Shown: positions 4,717 through 6,339 of the stretch, piece by piece
Position numbering within the stretch: position 1 is the first letter of the stretch
Layout of the letters: each line of letters begins with the position of its first letter
Origin: Dehalococcoidales bacterium
Lineage (GTDB): Bacteria > Chloroflexota > Dehalococcoidia > Dehalococcoidales > RBG-16-60-22
Assembly: GCA_016783105.1 (NCBI GenBank)
Contig: JADHXF010000076.1
Location: 1-6,339, forward strand
Direction: 5' to 3'
DNA length: 6,339 nt
Program-made: the position numbers and the translations under genes
Notes under the pieces: generated by a model
The model's input: the letters and a program-made list of their open reading frames with translations, nothing else
Databases searched by the model: none
What the model was told of the DNA's origin: nothing

Positions 4717-6339
4717 CTATGGCGAATAGGCTCCAAACCATAACCCGGTAAAAAAATAGCGGGCATTGATACCAAGCACCCTGGTATCGTACCCACCTTC
4801 CTGGACGACCAACGTCGGCAAACGAAGCGCACCAATCATTTGCCCGATGGCTTCGAAGTCCTCGGCTTCCAGGCTCCAGCTGCCGGTCGGGTCTTCCTTG
4901 GCTGTATCCAGACCCAGAGCAATAACGAGAAACTTGGGGCGGAATCTGGTTATCCTTTTCAACGCATCCTTAAGAGCACTGCGGTAATACTCACCGTCAA
5001 TATTTTCCGGCAGAGGAATATTGATATTATAATTCTTGCCGGGGCCTCTCCCCTTTTCATTGACAAAGCCGCTGAAATATGGGTAGGTGAACCGGGGATG
5101 CCCGTGAATGGACACGGTCAGGACATCGGGACGCTCGTAGAATATCTCCTGCGAGCCGTTACCGTGATGATAGTCAACATCAAGAATGGCAATCTTGCCA
5201 TACGTACTGAGAAGCTCGGCGGCCGCCGCCGCAGAATTAAAGTAGCAGAAGCCTCCGAAGGTGCTGGGCTCGGCATGATGCCCGGGCGGTCGCACCAGAG
5301 CATAAGCCAGGCGGTAGCCTTCAAGGAGCTTCTTGGCTGCCGTCAGTGCGCAGTCAACTGCTCTTTTGGCAGCCAGATAGGCGTTGCCGTTTATAGGCGT
5401 AAAGGTATCGATACAGTAATAGCCGGCGCGTATCGGCAGGTCCTTCGGTGGACGCGTCCGGTTGCGCACTGGAAAGACATAAGGATAGACCGACGTTCCA
5501 GGGTCAAGGCCTTCACATACCGCCTTCAGGTAGTCGACAAACGCCGGTTTATGAACTGCCTTGATACGTTCCTCTGAAAAATGCCGGACAGGCACTCTCT
5601 GAAACATGCTAGTCTTGCCAAGCTCTTCCAGAATAACGTCGATTCTCACCGGAGATTCAACGTAACCGCGTTCTTCCATATGGTGAATACCGTGGCGGTC
5701 ATTAACGACCAGCATAATGCGCTTGTCCACCGGTGTAGTACGCCTTATCGGGACAGGAGGTTTTTTCACATACCTCGGCTTTCTTAAAACTACCGGGTCA
5801 TCCTGGAAAGAATCGACTACCACATCAATATACTCAGGAGAACATATACCTTTATATTTACGCTCTAGAATAGCCCTCACGATTTCTTTAGCGGTACCCG
5901 CGGATAGCTCTATACCCTGCCCCAGGTCATCATAGACCAGATACGGCGGGTTATCGTCCCCGGGATTCAGCGGAGTCTCATAGGCAGTATTGGCGAAGGG
6001 GCGGGCACCGTACCTTTCATAGAAGCGCAGGCGGGCCGCATTTTGCTTCCTGATAACCGTGTCCCGGCTTAAGGCGGGGTCGTCGGGAAGGCATTCGAAG
6101 AACAGGCCGAGAGTATTCAGGTCAAGCGCTTCCTCCCGCACCCTTTCGTAAAGCGCTCCGCCAATGCCACCACCCGTCTTCCACTGGGCTGCGGATATAT
6201 AGTCGAGGTAACAGAATTTCAAAGCGGGTTCGTGTAACAGAAGGGCAAAGCCATCAACGTGCCCCCTAGCTCCCTCGGCGATGAAGAGAATGGGGCGGAA
6301 GCGGTACTTTATCGGGTTGCGAAGCTGGTCGGGCAATTT
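4717..6339 (-). CDS. GNAT acetyltransferase fused to AphA-type histone deacetylase, 5' end off window
   Basis: At least 540 residues (numbering here starts at TTG 6336). The frame is open to the window edge and that TTG has no visible RBS, so the true start is probably outside. Residues about 1-135 look like a GNAT N-acetyltransferase: FIAEGARGHVDGFALL, YLDYISA, then the acetyl-CoA loop TGGGIGGALYERV (54-66) and RFYERYGARPF (104-114). T54 sits where Arg/Gln is usual. A linker (136-205) leads to a histone-deacetylase-fold amidohydrolase (about 206-539). Catalytic H353-H354 lie in RPPGHHAEP, zinc ligands are D388 and H390 in LDVDYHHG and D477 in LGLDTAKEDP, and Y516 lies in EGGYD. YPYFSGFVNEKGRGPG and NINIPLPENIDG are typical of acetylpolyamine amidohydrolases, which remove acetyl groups from polyamines or lysine-like amines. 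All catalytic residues are present. Both activities in one chain suggest acetylation and deacetylation of related substrates; the substrate is unknown. Confidence 0.9.
   Translation of the reverse strand, partial: KLPDQLRNPIKYRFRPILFIAEGARGHVDGFALLLHEPALKFCYLDYISAAQWKTGGGIGGALYERVREEALDLNTLGLFFECLPDDPALSRDTVIRKQNAARLRFYERYGARPFANTAYETPLNPGDDNPPYLVYDDLGQGIELSAGTAKEIVRAILERKYKGICSPEYIDVVVDSFQDDPVVLRKPRYVKKPPVPIRRTTPVDKRIMLVVNDRHGIHHMEERGYVESPVRIDVILEELGKTSMFQRVPVRHFSEERIKAVHKPAFVDYLKAVCEGLDPGTSVYPYVFPVRNRTRPPKDLPIRAGYYCIDTFTPINGNAYLAAKRAVDCALTAAKKLLEGYRLAYALVRPPGHHAEPSTFGGFCYFNSAAAAAELLSTYGKIAILDVDYHHGNGSQEIFYERPDVLTVSIHGHPRFTYPYFSGFVNEKGRGPGKNYNINIPLPENIDGEYYRSALKDALKRITRFRPKFLVIALGLDTAKEDPTGSWSLEAEDFEAIGQMIGALRLPTLVVQEGGYDTRVLGINARYFFTGLWFGAYSP

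Noticed and set aside
4840..5577. 245-residue plus-strand ORF
   Set aside because: Lies wholly antisense to the deacetylase domain with intact catalytic motifs; its translation has no recognisable domain.
1..6339. CRISPR arrays, tRNA or rRNA genes, toxin-antitoxin pairs, phage genes
   Set aside because: No regularly spaced repeats, RNA-gene signatures or such proteins seen on either strand.

Overview
This is a bacterial chromosomal fragment with moderate GC coding regions. It uses strong Shine-Dalgarno sites, some TTG starts, lipoprotein signals and an IS3-family insertion sequence. The gene mix (oligopeptide ABC transporter ATPases, a 3-hydroxyacyl-CoA dehydrogenase-like enzyme, an acetyltransferase/deacetylase fusion, an IS407-type element) would fit an uncultured Chloroflexota such as a dehalococcoidian. 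That placement is a guess from general resemblance; nothing here is a taxonomic marker. Open reading frames run off or break at both window edges, so this may be a short metagenomic contig.

Layout, left to right. (1) 1-146: the N-terminus of a lipoprotein reading frame (lipobox plus proline-rich linker) is joined out of frame to (2) the C-terminal half of a DppD/OppD-type peptide-transporter ATPase (about 89-508). The join lies inside a CCACCACCGCCC repeat. (3) 521-1489: a complete DppF/OppF-type ATPase, 12 bp downstream in the same operon. (4) 1564-2520: a complete 3-hydroxyacyl-CoA dehydrogenase-family protein with a strong RBS and its own candidate promoter. (5) 2571-3137, minus strand: a small protein resembling permuted papain-like (YiiX/NlpC-P60-like) cysteine hydrolases. 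(6) 3138-3378: a divergent regulatory region and the start of a small membrane protein, broken after 28 codons by (7) 3379-4570, an apparently intact IS3-family (IS407-like) element. The element is read on the minus strand, with 12-bp perfect terminal inverted repeats, orfA, orfB and a clear -1 frameshift signal. (8) 4571-4716: a short AT-rich spacer with no gene. (9) 4717-6339, minus strand: a long ORF, open at the window edge, fusing a GNAT acetyltransferase domain to an acetylpolyamine-amidohydrolase-type histone-deacetylase domain.

How the genes work together: the two ATPases would power one di/oligopeptide importer whose permeases and intact binding protein are not in the window. The dehydrogenase, the hydrolase-like protein and the GNAT-deacetylase fusion look like independent transcription units. 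The most interesting items are the acetylase-deacetylase fusion, the frameshift signal in the IS, the palindrome that masks the RBS of the interrupted membrane gene, the lack of a target duplication around the IS, and the chimeric join at the left edge. I see no convincing sign of a wholly new multi-gene system.
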